A DNA stretch of 64,000 bases from Ursus arctos (lineage: Eukaryota; Chordata; Mammalia; Carnivora; Ursidae): the NCBI RefSeq assembly GCF_023065955.2, contig NW_026623100.1, forward strand, positions 73,040,727-73,104,726. Reading direction: 5' to 3'. The notes under the pieces were generated by a model, which saw nothing but the letters and a program-made list of their open reading frames with translations, made no database searches and had not been told where the DNA came from. Below are positions 55,644 to 64,000 of this stretch, piece by piece. Position numbers and translations under genes: made by a program. Position 1 is the first letter of the stretch. Every line of letters begins with the position of its first letter.

Positions 55644-57240
55644 TGCAGGAGGAATTTTTAAAGAGAATAGAATCATAGCTTTTGAGACATGTGAACTATC
55701 AGGATTACAGATTTGGTATTCACTGACCTAACATAGCCAGAACTTCAGCAACGATGCCTGTGTGTGAACTAAAAATTGGACTAATAGGAGGGAGTTCTGG
55801 GAAGACGGCTGTAGCAGAGACACAGCTTTTCTTGTTCCTTTTTTATCCCTCTCAGTTCCCACATGAAGTCAACCAAAAAATCCGATAGCAAAACCCAAAA
55901 CCCTGGACATTTACAACAAAACTAAGTGACAGGTACCTCCGTGAATACCAAATACGAGCATCTGAGGACAGCCCGGCAACGGCTAATGAGTAGCATCAGC
56001 ACCTGTGCTGACGTCAGCAGACAGAAGCCACAAGGTCTCAGAGGGACCCTGAGACGAGAATGTCAAACTAGCCAATAGGTATTTGCTTTAAAATGCTGTG
56101 AACCAATGCGAGAACTCAGCCGCTGAAGCTGAGTCTAGGATTCTCTCTCGCAGAGTCTATAGTGATGCCTGAAGGGGCTGTTGCCAGTCCAGCTGCTATA
56201 AAAATTTTAAATGAAGTCACCAATGCCTCCTTCCAGGACAGGGCCCCACACTGAGTAGAAACTGCTAAGAGAAGTTTCAGGGTTGAGCAGGTTAGAAATA
56301 GGAGAGGGGAAAGTGGAAGAATTCTAAATAAAGTGCAGGGGAATAAAACCAAGTCGTTTCAGAGAGGAGACTGCTGTATCTTTGAACTACACGAAACAAG
56401 ACAGGAAGGGAGCTCAGGATACCTCTTTCTAAAAGTTGAAGGAAAGAATCAAATATTTCTTCTCCACGATCTATGTGAACTGTGCCACTAAGTATGCAAA
56501 AGAAATATAAAACACCTTCTCTTTATAAAAAATATTCCTACTAATAAATGAAAAGGAAATGCCAGAATTAGAATATCAACATTTTGCAATCCCCAGTGAA
56601 TTAATGGACGCAGGCATGAGTACCAACATTTGCTGGTACCGCAAAGAGTGACGATGCCACATTTTGTGCCTCATGATGAAAGAGCCTTACTCCACCTCTA
56701 GTCTTGCCAAAGGGATTGAACATGAGACATATCAAGCTTCTGGATTCAGCTGCTAACCTGCAAGAACTGCAGAGGACAAAAGGGTTGAACTGTACCAGGA
56801 GTATGTAATCAGCAAAATCTAGACTGTGGGAAACTGCGAGCAAAAGGACCCAGGTTTTGGGGGTTTTTGTTGTTGTTTGTTTTTTTAACCAGATATAAGG
56901 AAATGAAGTGGATATAGGGGGAACCTACAGATTAAAACAGACTTAAAAGACATAACGCATTTTTAAACCGGAAGATTAATCTGTGCAGTGTAAGGATGCA
57001 CACTTGGGTGATAGAACTGTAAGGAAGTGATTATAAAAATTGGATTCGTGGTAATGTTTGGGTCAGGGACTTCCGTGTTAGCTGACATATGCTCTTCCTT
57101 GACCTGGGTTGTGGTTGGTGGGTTATGTACACCTTAAAATAACTATAACTGATTGGTCAATAGATTTTATGAGCTGTGTGTGCGTGTGCATCCGTATTAT
57201 ACATTATAGTAAAAATCTTTAAAAATAGAGTAATCGGTGT
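55644..57240. other. Unclassified block, possible unknown retroposon
   Basis: About 1.6 kb that matches no family I can name, yet has repeat-like traits. It begins near a GGGAGTTCTGGGAAGACGGC motif (55791), contains many short frames, none coding, and ends in a TTATAGTAAAAATCTTTAAA tail near 57205. Sequence at 56570-57200 looks like a 3'UTR-type region. A perfect 14-bp palindrome lies at 56006-56019. Alternatives are a decayed LINE, an LTR-related internal region or unique DNA. Confidence 0.35.
56006..56019. promoter_or_regulatory. Perfect CRE-type Maf recognition palindrome
   Basis: TGCTGACGTCAGCA is its own reverse complement and equals the classical 14-bp C-MARE consensus bound by large and small Maf proteins; its centre TGACGTCA is also a full CRE for CREB/ATF. 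The match is exact. Function at this place is an inference only. Confidence 0.45.
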
Positions 57241-57530
57241 TTTAGATTTTTCTGAGAAATAGCAAACTACTTGGGCGCTACAAAGGGATCTTCACCGATA
57301 GGTCATGACAATTGGATTCTTCAGAATTGTGAACATTAGGGGGAGCCATGTGGGCCTGTGTGAAGACATGGATACAGGGAGGGCTCAAAGCACAAGTGTG
57401 TCTTCATTTCCTGTCTCCTTTGGGTCAGGAGGTGTGAGAATTAGGCCAATATCTTGTAGACAGACATTATGAGCTTAAGTAAAGCTCTGCCAGAAAAGGA
57501 CACTGGGGGATAATCACTGTGCTTTTCTAA

Positions 57531-57610
57531 ACCCAAGCCAGCAGGTATTCAAAAGACTGAAGGTATTCAAGCCCAAGCCAGCAGGTATTCAAAAGACTGA
57601 AGGTATTCAA
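57531..57610 (+). repeat. 40-bp exact tandem duplication
   Basis: Units 57531-57570 and 57571-57610 are identical except for the first base (A versus G). Inside each unit GGTATTCAA occurs twice, so slippage could have started there. The near identity implies a recent event. Confidence 0.97.
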
Positions 57611-58039
57611 AAGCCTGAAGAGGCCGAAGGAGCTGCTGAATCATTGTGAAATGCTCCTCATTGGTATGCCAGGGGCTCCCACCAGGACCAGGAGCTAATC
57701 TGTACCCTGGGCCCTAAGGGAAACCATGTCCTGTAGAAATGCAAAAACCAGAGCCTTTGGGAGTGTCATTGTTTCTGTAAGATTCGAAGAGTCAGCTTTT
57801 CTTTCCTAAGGCATAAACAGGTCACAGAGAAGATGCTTCTTTCAGAGAGCTTAACTGCCTGGTGTGCCAGTGCTGGAGAGAGGAAAAGTTCGGCCAGTGT
57901 GTAAATTGGCCTTCTCTGAAGAAACTACCTATAACTCATTGGCTGGGACACCCTTGCAAATCATCGCTGGCCCAGAATCAGAAGTAGTATTGATCAGTCC
58001 CATGAAATGGTGCCACCGCGCACCAAGTGGCCTCAAATC
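57611..58039. other. Unassigned span
   Basis: About 430 bp to the start of the next L2; no gene seen. Confidence 0.4.
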
Positions 58040-58715
58040 TATTATCTCCATCCCACCAAGCCCCCATCATCTTTAATGGGCTACTGGAAATCACTTCCTA
58101 ACTGGTCTCCCTGATTTTATTATCACCCCATTAAATCGATTCTATTCGGTGCAGTCTCCTATGTAAAACCTTTCAATGACTTTTAATGATGTTTGAAAAA
58201 AAAAATCCAACCACCACACCAAGGCGTAAAACTGAACTCATTCCTGATTGCCTTCCTGAATTCCTTTACTATGTTTCTTCCCTCTCTCTGCTCACTAAAA
58301 TTCAGGTACCCTGTCTTCTTTGTGTTCTGGAATATGGCATGCTCAATCTTACCTTTAATTTCGGCTTTGCCCTTTTTGTTTTCTTTACCTAGAATTGTGT
58401 CCCTACGTCTTCGTGTACCTGCTTCTTTCAAATCATCCAGGTCAGTTCAAATGTTACCTCTTCAGAAGGCCTCAGGTAACCCAATTTAAAGAAGAACCCT
58501 CAGTCTTCTCATATAGTACCATTTTATTTTCACCATACTTTTGACTATCGGAAATTATTTTGCTGATTTGCCTGTTCACTGTCTTGTCTGTCTCCATCTT
58601 CTAGAAGTTAACCTCCATGCGAACAGCATGCTGTTTGTCTTGTTCCCCGTGTTTCCCATGGCCCAGCCCTGTGCCTTCCACAGTAGATGCTCAATATTTA
58701 CAAAGGAAAGAATGA
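58040..58715 (+). mobile_element. L2 3' region, sense
   Basis: CTTCCTAACTGGTCTCCCTG (58095), TCTATTCGGTGCAGTCTCCT, AAAACCTTTCAATGACTTTT, AGGTCAGTTCAAATGTTACC, AGAAGTTAACCTCCATGCGA and CCACAGTAGATGCTCAATAT follow L2 ORF2 end to 3'UTR order. Confidence 0.85.
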
Positions 58716-58899
58716 AATAGATTACTCACTGATGTATGAAATTTCACAGTCTGCTTTCTTCCTGATGCCGTTCATTTGAGCAGTTCATGTTTTAATCTTC
58801 ATAGTACTCCATCTTGTTTTTTACAATGTATTTGGTTGTAAGAACAGACTACTTACAATTCTCTGAACAGACCATTCTATCTGATGCTTTCATGCATTT

Positions 58900-59230
58900 G
58901 TCCCTTGTCTTCCATCTCTAGGCCATGTCCTCCATGTGTTTTCTTGACAACTTGGGAAACTTTTTCATCTTTTCAGCGCCTGTCCAGGCCCGAGCTCTGT
59001 GACATGGATAACCATTTCTTCCCAGTGTGTGTATCGTCTTACCTTCTGTACTACTTTGGAACTTGGCTGTTATCATACTTTATTTTAATATATTTCACAA
59101 TACTTTGTACTTATTTTTTGCATACTTATTCCTTCTAAACTGTAAGACTTTTGAGAGTGAAGATGGGACATTATCCATTGCTGTGTCCCCCAGTAAGCAC
59201 ATCATGTAGGCATATGATAAGGACTCACTG
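58900..59230 (+). mobile_element. Possible L2/CR1-type 3' end
   Basis: AAACTGTAAGACTTTTGAGA, ATTGCTGTGTCCCCCAGTAA and GTAGGCATATGATAAGGA look like a LINE 3' end (GTAAGCTCCTTGAGAG and TATCCCCAGTGCC type). Upstream part too diverged to define. Confidence 0.4.
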
Positions 59231-59234
59231 ACTC

Positions 59235-59390
59235 ACTCAAAGAACATTTGCTTAGTGGCCACTATGTATCAGGGATGGTGTAAAGTACTAGAGAAAGAAC
59301 AATAAACATGAGAAAGTTTCCACACTCAGGAGACTTATATTTTATGTAAATGTAATAAAATCTGTGAATAAACAAGTTCTAATATTACGT
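59235..59390 (-). mobile_element. L2 3' end, antisense
   Basis: AGTGGCCACTATGTATCAGG, AAGAACAATAAACATGAGAA and CCACACTCAGGAGACTTATA in reversed L2 order; facing the previous element. Confidence 0.65.
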
Positions 59391-59844
59391 ATGAGCTAAG
59401 TTGGGCAATGAAGTATATATGACTTGATATTGGCTGTAATTTTTAGACTGTTATTAACTCATCTTCGTATAAAATATTAAGAAAATGAAACTTTAGAAAC
59501 ATTTTAAAGTGAAAGAATAACTTTTAATGTACAGATCTATTTCAGCGCAACACCCAACAGTGATCATAGGGAGACTTTGTTTCTGTTCTGTACTACTGAA
59601 CTAAATTTGGAATTAGGAATCTGGGCTTCATTTCTGTGATCTTACATACCTTAAATCATACATTAATGTCTACTGATATTACCTTCACAGTGGCATTTGA
59701 TTTCATGGACTACATGTTAATTTTGTAGATTGAAGCCATAGTTTTTAAGGATCTTGCCATCCTGTCTGCATAGTCTTCCTGTATGTAAAATGTAGAGAGT
59801 GGTGTGGGGATCTCTCCAAAGCAGAACATTTAAGACGAAAGTTT
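59391..59844. other. Unassigned span
   Basis: AT-rich, no family or gene recognised. Confidence 0.4.
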
Positions 59845-60010
59845 TTAGAATCAGACTTTTTAAATCTCAGCTCTGCCATGAGCTAGCTGTGTGACCTTGA
59901 GCAAGATAGCTAACCTGCTGATTGCTAAATTTTCTTTTCTGTAAAGTGGGGCTAATGACAGTACCCATTATAATGGATTAACGTCAGTATCAATGACTAA
60001 CACATGAAAA
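59845..60010 (+). mobile_element. MIR SINE
   Basis: TCAGCTCTGCCATGAGCTAG, CTGTGTGACCTTGAGCAAGA, CTGTAAAGTGGGGCTAATGA and ACAGTACCCATTATAATGG in sense order; core well preserved. Confidence 0.88.
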
Positions 60011-60179
60011 GTGGTTGAACGGGGCATTGTAGGGTAAAGGACTCAACGCAGTTATTAACAGTGCTTTAGAAGGTTCAGGAAAACCAGTGTTTTCATATGA
60101 TGCTGATGTTGGACTCAGAGCTTTTAAATTCCTTAGAAATCTTACGGTAATTTGCATCATATATCTTAAGATATTTTCA

Positions 60180-60560
60180 CACTTTGACCTACTAATTAGT
60201 TCTAGGACTATTCTCAAAGAGACATGAATATGAATGTGTTCATGGAAGTATTACTTACAATAGTAAATAATTGGAACCATGATCAATATTTTAAAATAGA
60301 GCAAGCATTAATAGTTGTCTAATGAAAAATCATGAGATAGTTCTTAAAGGTTATGTAAGCCACATCAAAACATGAAAAAAATCCTTTGTCTTGTAGAGTA
60401 AAAATCAAGACTTACTGTGGTAAAAAATTACATACCTTTATGGGGATTACAAACTTGTAAAAACTAGATTCATTATTGGTGATAAAGTTTATATACTTAT
60501 GTAAAATGTTCTTGAAGGGCAAGACAGGGCATCTGGATGTAAACAATATCTACAACCTGT
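60180..60560 (+). mobile_element. Old L1M fragment, sense
   Basis: GTTCATGGAAGTATTACTTA, CAATAGTAAATAATTGGAAC and ACCTTTATGGGGATTACAAA correspond to the L1M ORF2 end/3' region (TTTATAATAGCAAAAAATTGGAAAC type). Borders approximate. Confidence 0.5.
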
Positions 60561-60684
60561 TAAATGCTCTATACATATTTGATTGAAAAAACGATTCAGC
60601 CAATGGTAGTCCAGCATGAAGTTACATAGCTCTGACTATTAATGGAAGCTCTAGCTCAGCTTTTAAAATTTCATTGTAGTAAAG

Positions 60685-60895
60685 CAGGTTTTCAACCTGG
60701 GTCGTTTCCCCCTACCCCGTCATGCCTGGGAATATTTGGCAATACTTGGAGACACGTTTGATCGTCACAACTGGCATCTGTTGAAAACAGGCCAGATACA
60801 GTTAAATCTCCTCCAATGCACAGTAGAGTCCCCCACAACAAATAGTTTTCCAGTCCAAAATGTCCATAGCCCTGCTGTTGAGAAACATTGCAATA
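60685..60895 (+). mobile_element. MER5A hAT-Charlie element
   Basis: GGTTTTCAACCTGGGTCGTT start, TATTTGGCAATACTTGGAGA, TCGTCACAACTGGCATCTGT, CTCCAATGCACAGTAGAGTC, CCCCCACAACAAATAGTTTT and GCTGTTGAGAAACATTG end: nearly complete MER5A in sense orientation. Opposite to the copy at 1.2-1.4 kb. Confidence 0.9.
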
Positions 60896-61279
60896 TGGGT
60901 ACACCTCTCTGTGTCAGAGTAGTTCAAGGTCAAATCATCATTGGGGAGGCAAAGGCAGTCCTGCTAAAGAGAAATCTAGTTCTTTGGGGGGAATCTTACA
61001 GAAATGTAGGCGTTATTAGCATTTATCTGATGGCTCAGCTGTAATTAGCTTGCGTATATCACAGTGACCTTGTCATGGGATGATTGATTCAGATTTTGAA
61101 TCTCCCATTTTATTAACTTGTCTCTAGATGAGCAGAACAGACTAGGCCATGTTTTCCAGTTGCAACATTGTGGACCATTAATATGTGTGTCTCCAAGGAA
61201 ATAAATGAAAAAATTCATCGATATCTAGACATTGTGTTCTGCCTTCTCCTCCGTTCTCCTCACTGTGCAATATGCGTGC

Positions 61280-61312
61280 TCACACATGCGCGTACACGCA
61301 CACACACACACC
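61280..61312 (+). repeat. (CA)n microsatellite
   Basis: ACATGCGCGTACACGCACAC leading to seven CA units. Short and impure; faces the TG run at 61425. Confidence 0.8.
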
Positions 61313-61319
61313 CATACTT

Positions 61320-61395
61320 AAGTGGTCTTGGGCAAGTCACTTCACCTCTTTTTGCCTCAGTAATCTCATCTGTAAAGTGGAGACTGCAGTAGTAT
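61320..61395 (+). mobile_element. MIR SINE core
   Basis: GTCTTGGGCAAGTCACTTCA, CCTCTTTTTGCCTCAGTAAT and CTCATCTGTAAAGTGGAGAC: highly conserved sense MIR core. Confidence 0.88.
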
Positions 61396-61424
61396 TCTTG
61401 CAAGTCAATTCTTGGCTAATAAAG

Positions 61425-61425
61425 T

Positions 61426-61454
<29 letters not shown>
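61425..61454 (+). repeat. (TG)n microsatellite
   Basis: About fifteen uninterrupted TG units after AAAGT. Confidence 0.95.
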
Positions 61455-61457
<3 letters not shown>

Positions 61458-62124
61458 GTATATATGTCTATAGGTCACGATGTAACCAAAGACACACGAT
61501 CTCTATTTCTATGGTTCTCCTTTATTACACTTAATACCTATATAGCTCATGGGGAGAAATCTGTCAGCAACAACATGAGATTATTTACTCAGTTTTATGG
61601 ATTTTCCTTTGACTTTTGTCTATGAACTGCAATCAATTATGACTGAACTTCAGGAGCTCAACAAAGACCCTCAGCTGATGTTACTTATTCAGAACCTATG
61701 TCTTCAGACCACAAAAGAGCGCAGGGTCAATAGAAATTTCTCTTACCAGGTAACAGTATCAGAAAATGCTAAATACATTTCTTAATGATAGGATATGACT
61801 TTTGAATGATCTAGATGTATGTTCTCCTATTTTAGACTAGATAATTGAAACAAAATCATATTTTTATATACATATTTTTTACTTTAATATTACAAATTCA
61901 CAGGACATCAAATAGTCAAAAATTGCTACCATAGTTCAGCTAGAGAAGGGGTCTGTGAATCAGCTTGCCCAAAACAAAGGCTATTATTCATGAGAGCTGC
62001 CAATAATTTTTAACTATTGTGTTTTTAATAACAACATATAGAAAGTCAACCAACTGAGTTATTATTCCAAATCTTTTGCAACTGTTACTACTGGTATGTA
62101 CAGTGGGTGGGCTTAGACTGGGGG
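61455..62124. other. Unassigned span
   Basis: About 670 bp. A 117-codon frame (61272-61625) is a translation across both dinucleotide runs and the MIR, so not a gene. Confidence 0.45.
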
Positions 62125-62325
62125 TGTAGGATTCATATTATCTAAGTTAAAATCTTTGTTCACTACTTAATAACTGGGCAAACTTGAGCAATTTACTAAA
62201 TCTAAGCCACAATTTCCTCCTCTTTAAAAATGGGGATACTAACAGCAAATGCCTTGTAGAGTTGTAGTGAGGATTAAGTAAGTTTATGATACAAGACTAT
62301 TACCACAGTGCTGAAAAGCTGTTAT
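62125..62325 (+). mobile_element. MIR SINE
   Basis: TTAATAACTGGGCAAACTTG, AATTTCCTCCTCTTTAAAAA, ATGGGGATACTAACAGCAAA and GAGTTGTAGTGAGGATTAAG in sense order, with 3' part. Confidence 0.82.
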
Positions 62326-63039
62326 CAATTATTTTTATTGTGTTGCTCAAGCTGCGGTTATCTTGCCTGGAGAATAAAAAGATTCAAAATCAGTCAGTTG
62401 AAAAGCTCTTTGAAAAATTGAGTAGTTTTGCCATGAATAAGGTAAATCAGTGTTGATAATATTCTTCTAAGATGCTTCCATCACCTTGAACTTGTGTCTA
62501 GTCTATGGCCCGTATCCCCTCTTGTGTGATTTTAGTTCTCTGTAGATTTCTTTTATGTCCTCTGTCAGACGTTCTTCAATGGGAAGAACTGATTCTTATT
62601 CATCTTTAAACCCCTACATTTCCTTGGGAAAAACTTGAACATAATAAAATTATAGTAAATATTTACAACCCAAAATTTCAGTGTTATTGTTAACAGTTTA
62701 ATGTTTATGTATTTTTAGTTCAGCTATTATTGTATTTGAGCTGTCTTAAAATGTTACAACATAGACCATGGAGACGATCAAAGCAAACCATATACAATAT
62801 TTCTGCCTCTCTTGTTATTATGGTGTAACTATCTTCAGTATAATAGGCATTGCTTAGAAAAAATAGGTTTATTTCTTATACTTTTTGTGTTTTTGTCAAA
62901 TGTAGCATATTGGTTACGTTTGCTTGGCCAAGGTCTGTTCAGAGAAGATCAGAAAGTTATACATCAGAGCACTTGGTCTCACATGGAGTGAGAATATATG
63001 ACCCTCCAAATCTCTGATACCCAACGTGACAGGGAACTG
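62326..63039. other. Unassigned span
   Basis: About 710 bp AT-rich, no family or gene recognised. Confidence 0.4.
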
Positions 63040-63145
63040 GGCTAAGACACGCTCCAGCACTGATCAGTTGTATGACCTTCAGTATTTTACTTAAATTTTC
63101 GGAAACATGGATTTCTCATGTATGAAAAAGGTATAGGATGAGAAG
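63040..63145 (+). mobile_element. MIR SINE
   Basis: GATCAGTTGTATGACCTTCA, GTATTTTACTTAAATTTTCG and CTCATGTATGAAAAAGGTAT follow sense MIR core with many substitutions. Confidence 0.6.
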
Positions 63146-64000
63146 AGTACTCAATTATATCCTTATTTAACATATTTTTGATTATTAATTTTATGTGAGG
63201 AATCCTTTAAAAACAATACTATTATTTTGTATGTATCAGATTGTGGCATTTTAAAGAAAATAAGGTTAATAGATATATTACTTAGTCATATTGGTTGTGT
63301 TGTAGCTTTATAACCAAGAGATCTGAGTTTAAACTGTCATTTTAGGAATACTTCAGGACATGTATAGTTTTTAAAAATGGTATGATTTATAAGGAGGTTT
63401 TGATAGACTCTATAGAAAAAAAAAAGATGATTTATTGGTCTAATTTTTCTAGGAACTCAAGCCTGAGCATATAGCATATTGCGATTTCTGATAAATGGTT
63501 TTCCCACCAAGATTTAAAGAGGAACTTTTGAAGGGAGAACTCTTAAGTCATCTCAAAGTGTTTGGAACACATATCCTTCTAATTGTCAGCTCGCATTGTC
63601 TCTCCCCAGTCAAGCATAAGAGGCCGTGTCCTGGCTATGCTTGCACAAAGTTTCATCAGAGATCCATGTTTTGATGCTAACCTCCCCCCACCCAAAAACA
63701 AAACAAAACAAAACAAAAACCAATAAACATACAAGTCAGTGAAGGGCAACTTGATATTAAGTCTAAAGGATTTTTCTGAAAATTGTTTGCAGCAAAAACA
63801 GGAAGATGTTAGAAACCCCAAACCAGAACTTCTTTAAATACTTTTTTTAAATGTGAAGAACCCTTTCAATAAGCAGAATCCTCTTTTGTATGAAATGCTG
63901 GAAAACGAAGGAAGGAGAGACCAATAGGGAGCAGTTGAGCATTCCTAGGCCTCTGTAACTTTTGCCTGAAACCTAAGAATGGATAAAACTGACTCTGGTA
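63146..64000. other. Unassigned span to the window edge
   Basis: Contains an (AAAAC)n-like run at 63692-63719. The 80-codon antisense frame crossing it (63579-63821) is not supported. No family or gene recognised. Confidence 0.45.

Noticed and set aside
57531..57610. CRISPR-like repeats
   Set aside because: Only two adjacent units without spacers, in a mammalian genome; a simple tandem duplication.

Overview
This is nuclear DNA of a mammal, almost certainly a caniform carnivore. The diagnostic signal is twelve copies of the carnivore-specific tRNA-derived SINE (CAN-SINE/SINEC). The youngest have a head, internal promoter boxes and CT-rich 3' part of the type I associate with bears and their relatives; a bear is an inference from that subfamily. 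Carnivore L1 3' ends, plus old L2, MIR, L1M, MER5A, Tigger and MaLR pieces, agree. Base composition is AT-rich with few CpGs.

I find no protein-coding gene that I can support. No open frame beyond about 180 codons exists, and the long ones are L1 ORF2 debris, antisense of L1, or translated microsatellite. The window therefore looks like intergenic or deep intronic DNA. Exons shorter than about 150 bp without a recognisable family could still hide in the unassigned spans, which are listed.

Layout. 1-2.8 kb: unassigned, with a MER5A copy. 2.8-11.2 kb: L1-dense, with two L1 insertions that each carry a 5' inversion (twin priming), older L1M and L2 pieces, and two CAN-SINEs. 11.2-22 kb: a MaLR LTR, MIR/L2 relics, a short L1 3' end with clear target-site duplications, two CAN-SINEs, an old L1 3' end and MER20-like DNA. 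22-30 kb: a long antisense L2, long unassigned stretches, and TG, CA and GGAA microsatellites. 30-36 kb: antisense L1M with a nested CAN-SINE, an L1M tail that has become a TCA microsatellite, MIR and L2. 36-42 kb: a Tigger-like element, an AAAAT array, and a roughly 2.2 kb antisense L2 broken by a CAN-SINE. 43-49 kb: five CAN-SINE/MIR insertions, including a nearly identical inverted pair of young SINEs. 49-58 kb: two inverted copies of one small DNA-transposon family, a 1.3 kb sense L2, two L1 3' ends, and an unclassified block with a perfect 14-bp Maf/CRE-type palindrome. 58-64 kb: L2, MIR and MER5A relics and paired CA/TG runs.

Nothing here behaves as an operon, CRISPR array or other organised gene system. 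The most notable features are the two twin-primed L1s, the inverted SINE pair, a 40-bp exact tandem duplication, and a few isolated palindromic binding-site-like sequences in otherwise unassigned DNA.
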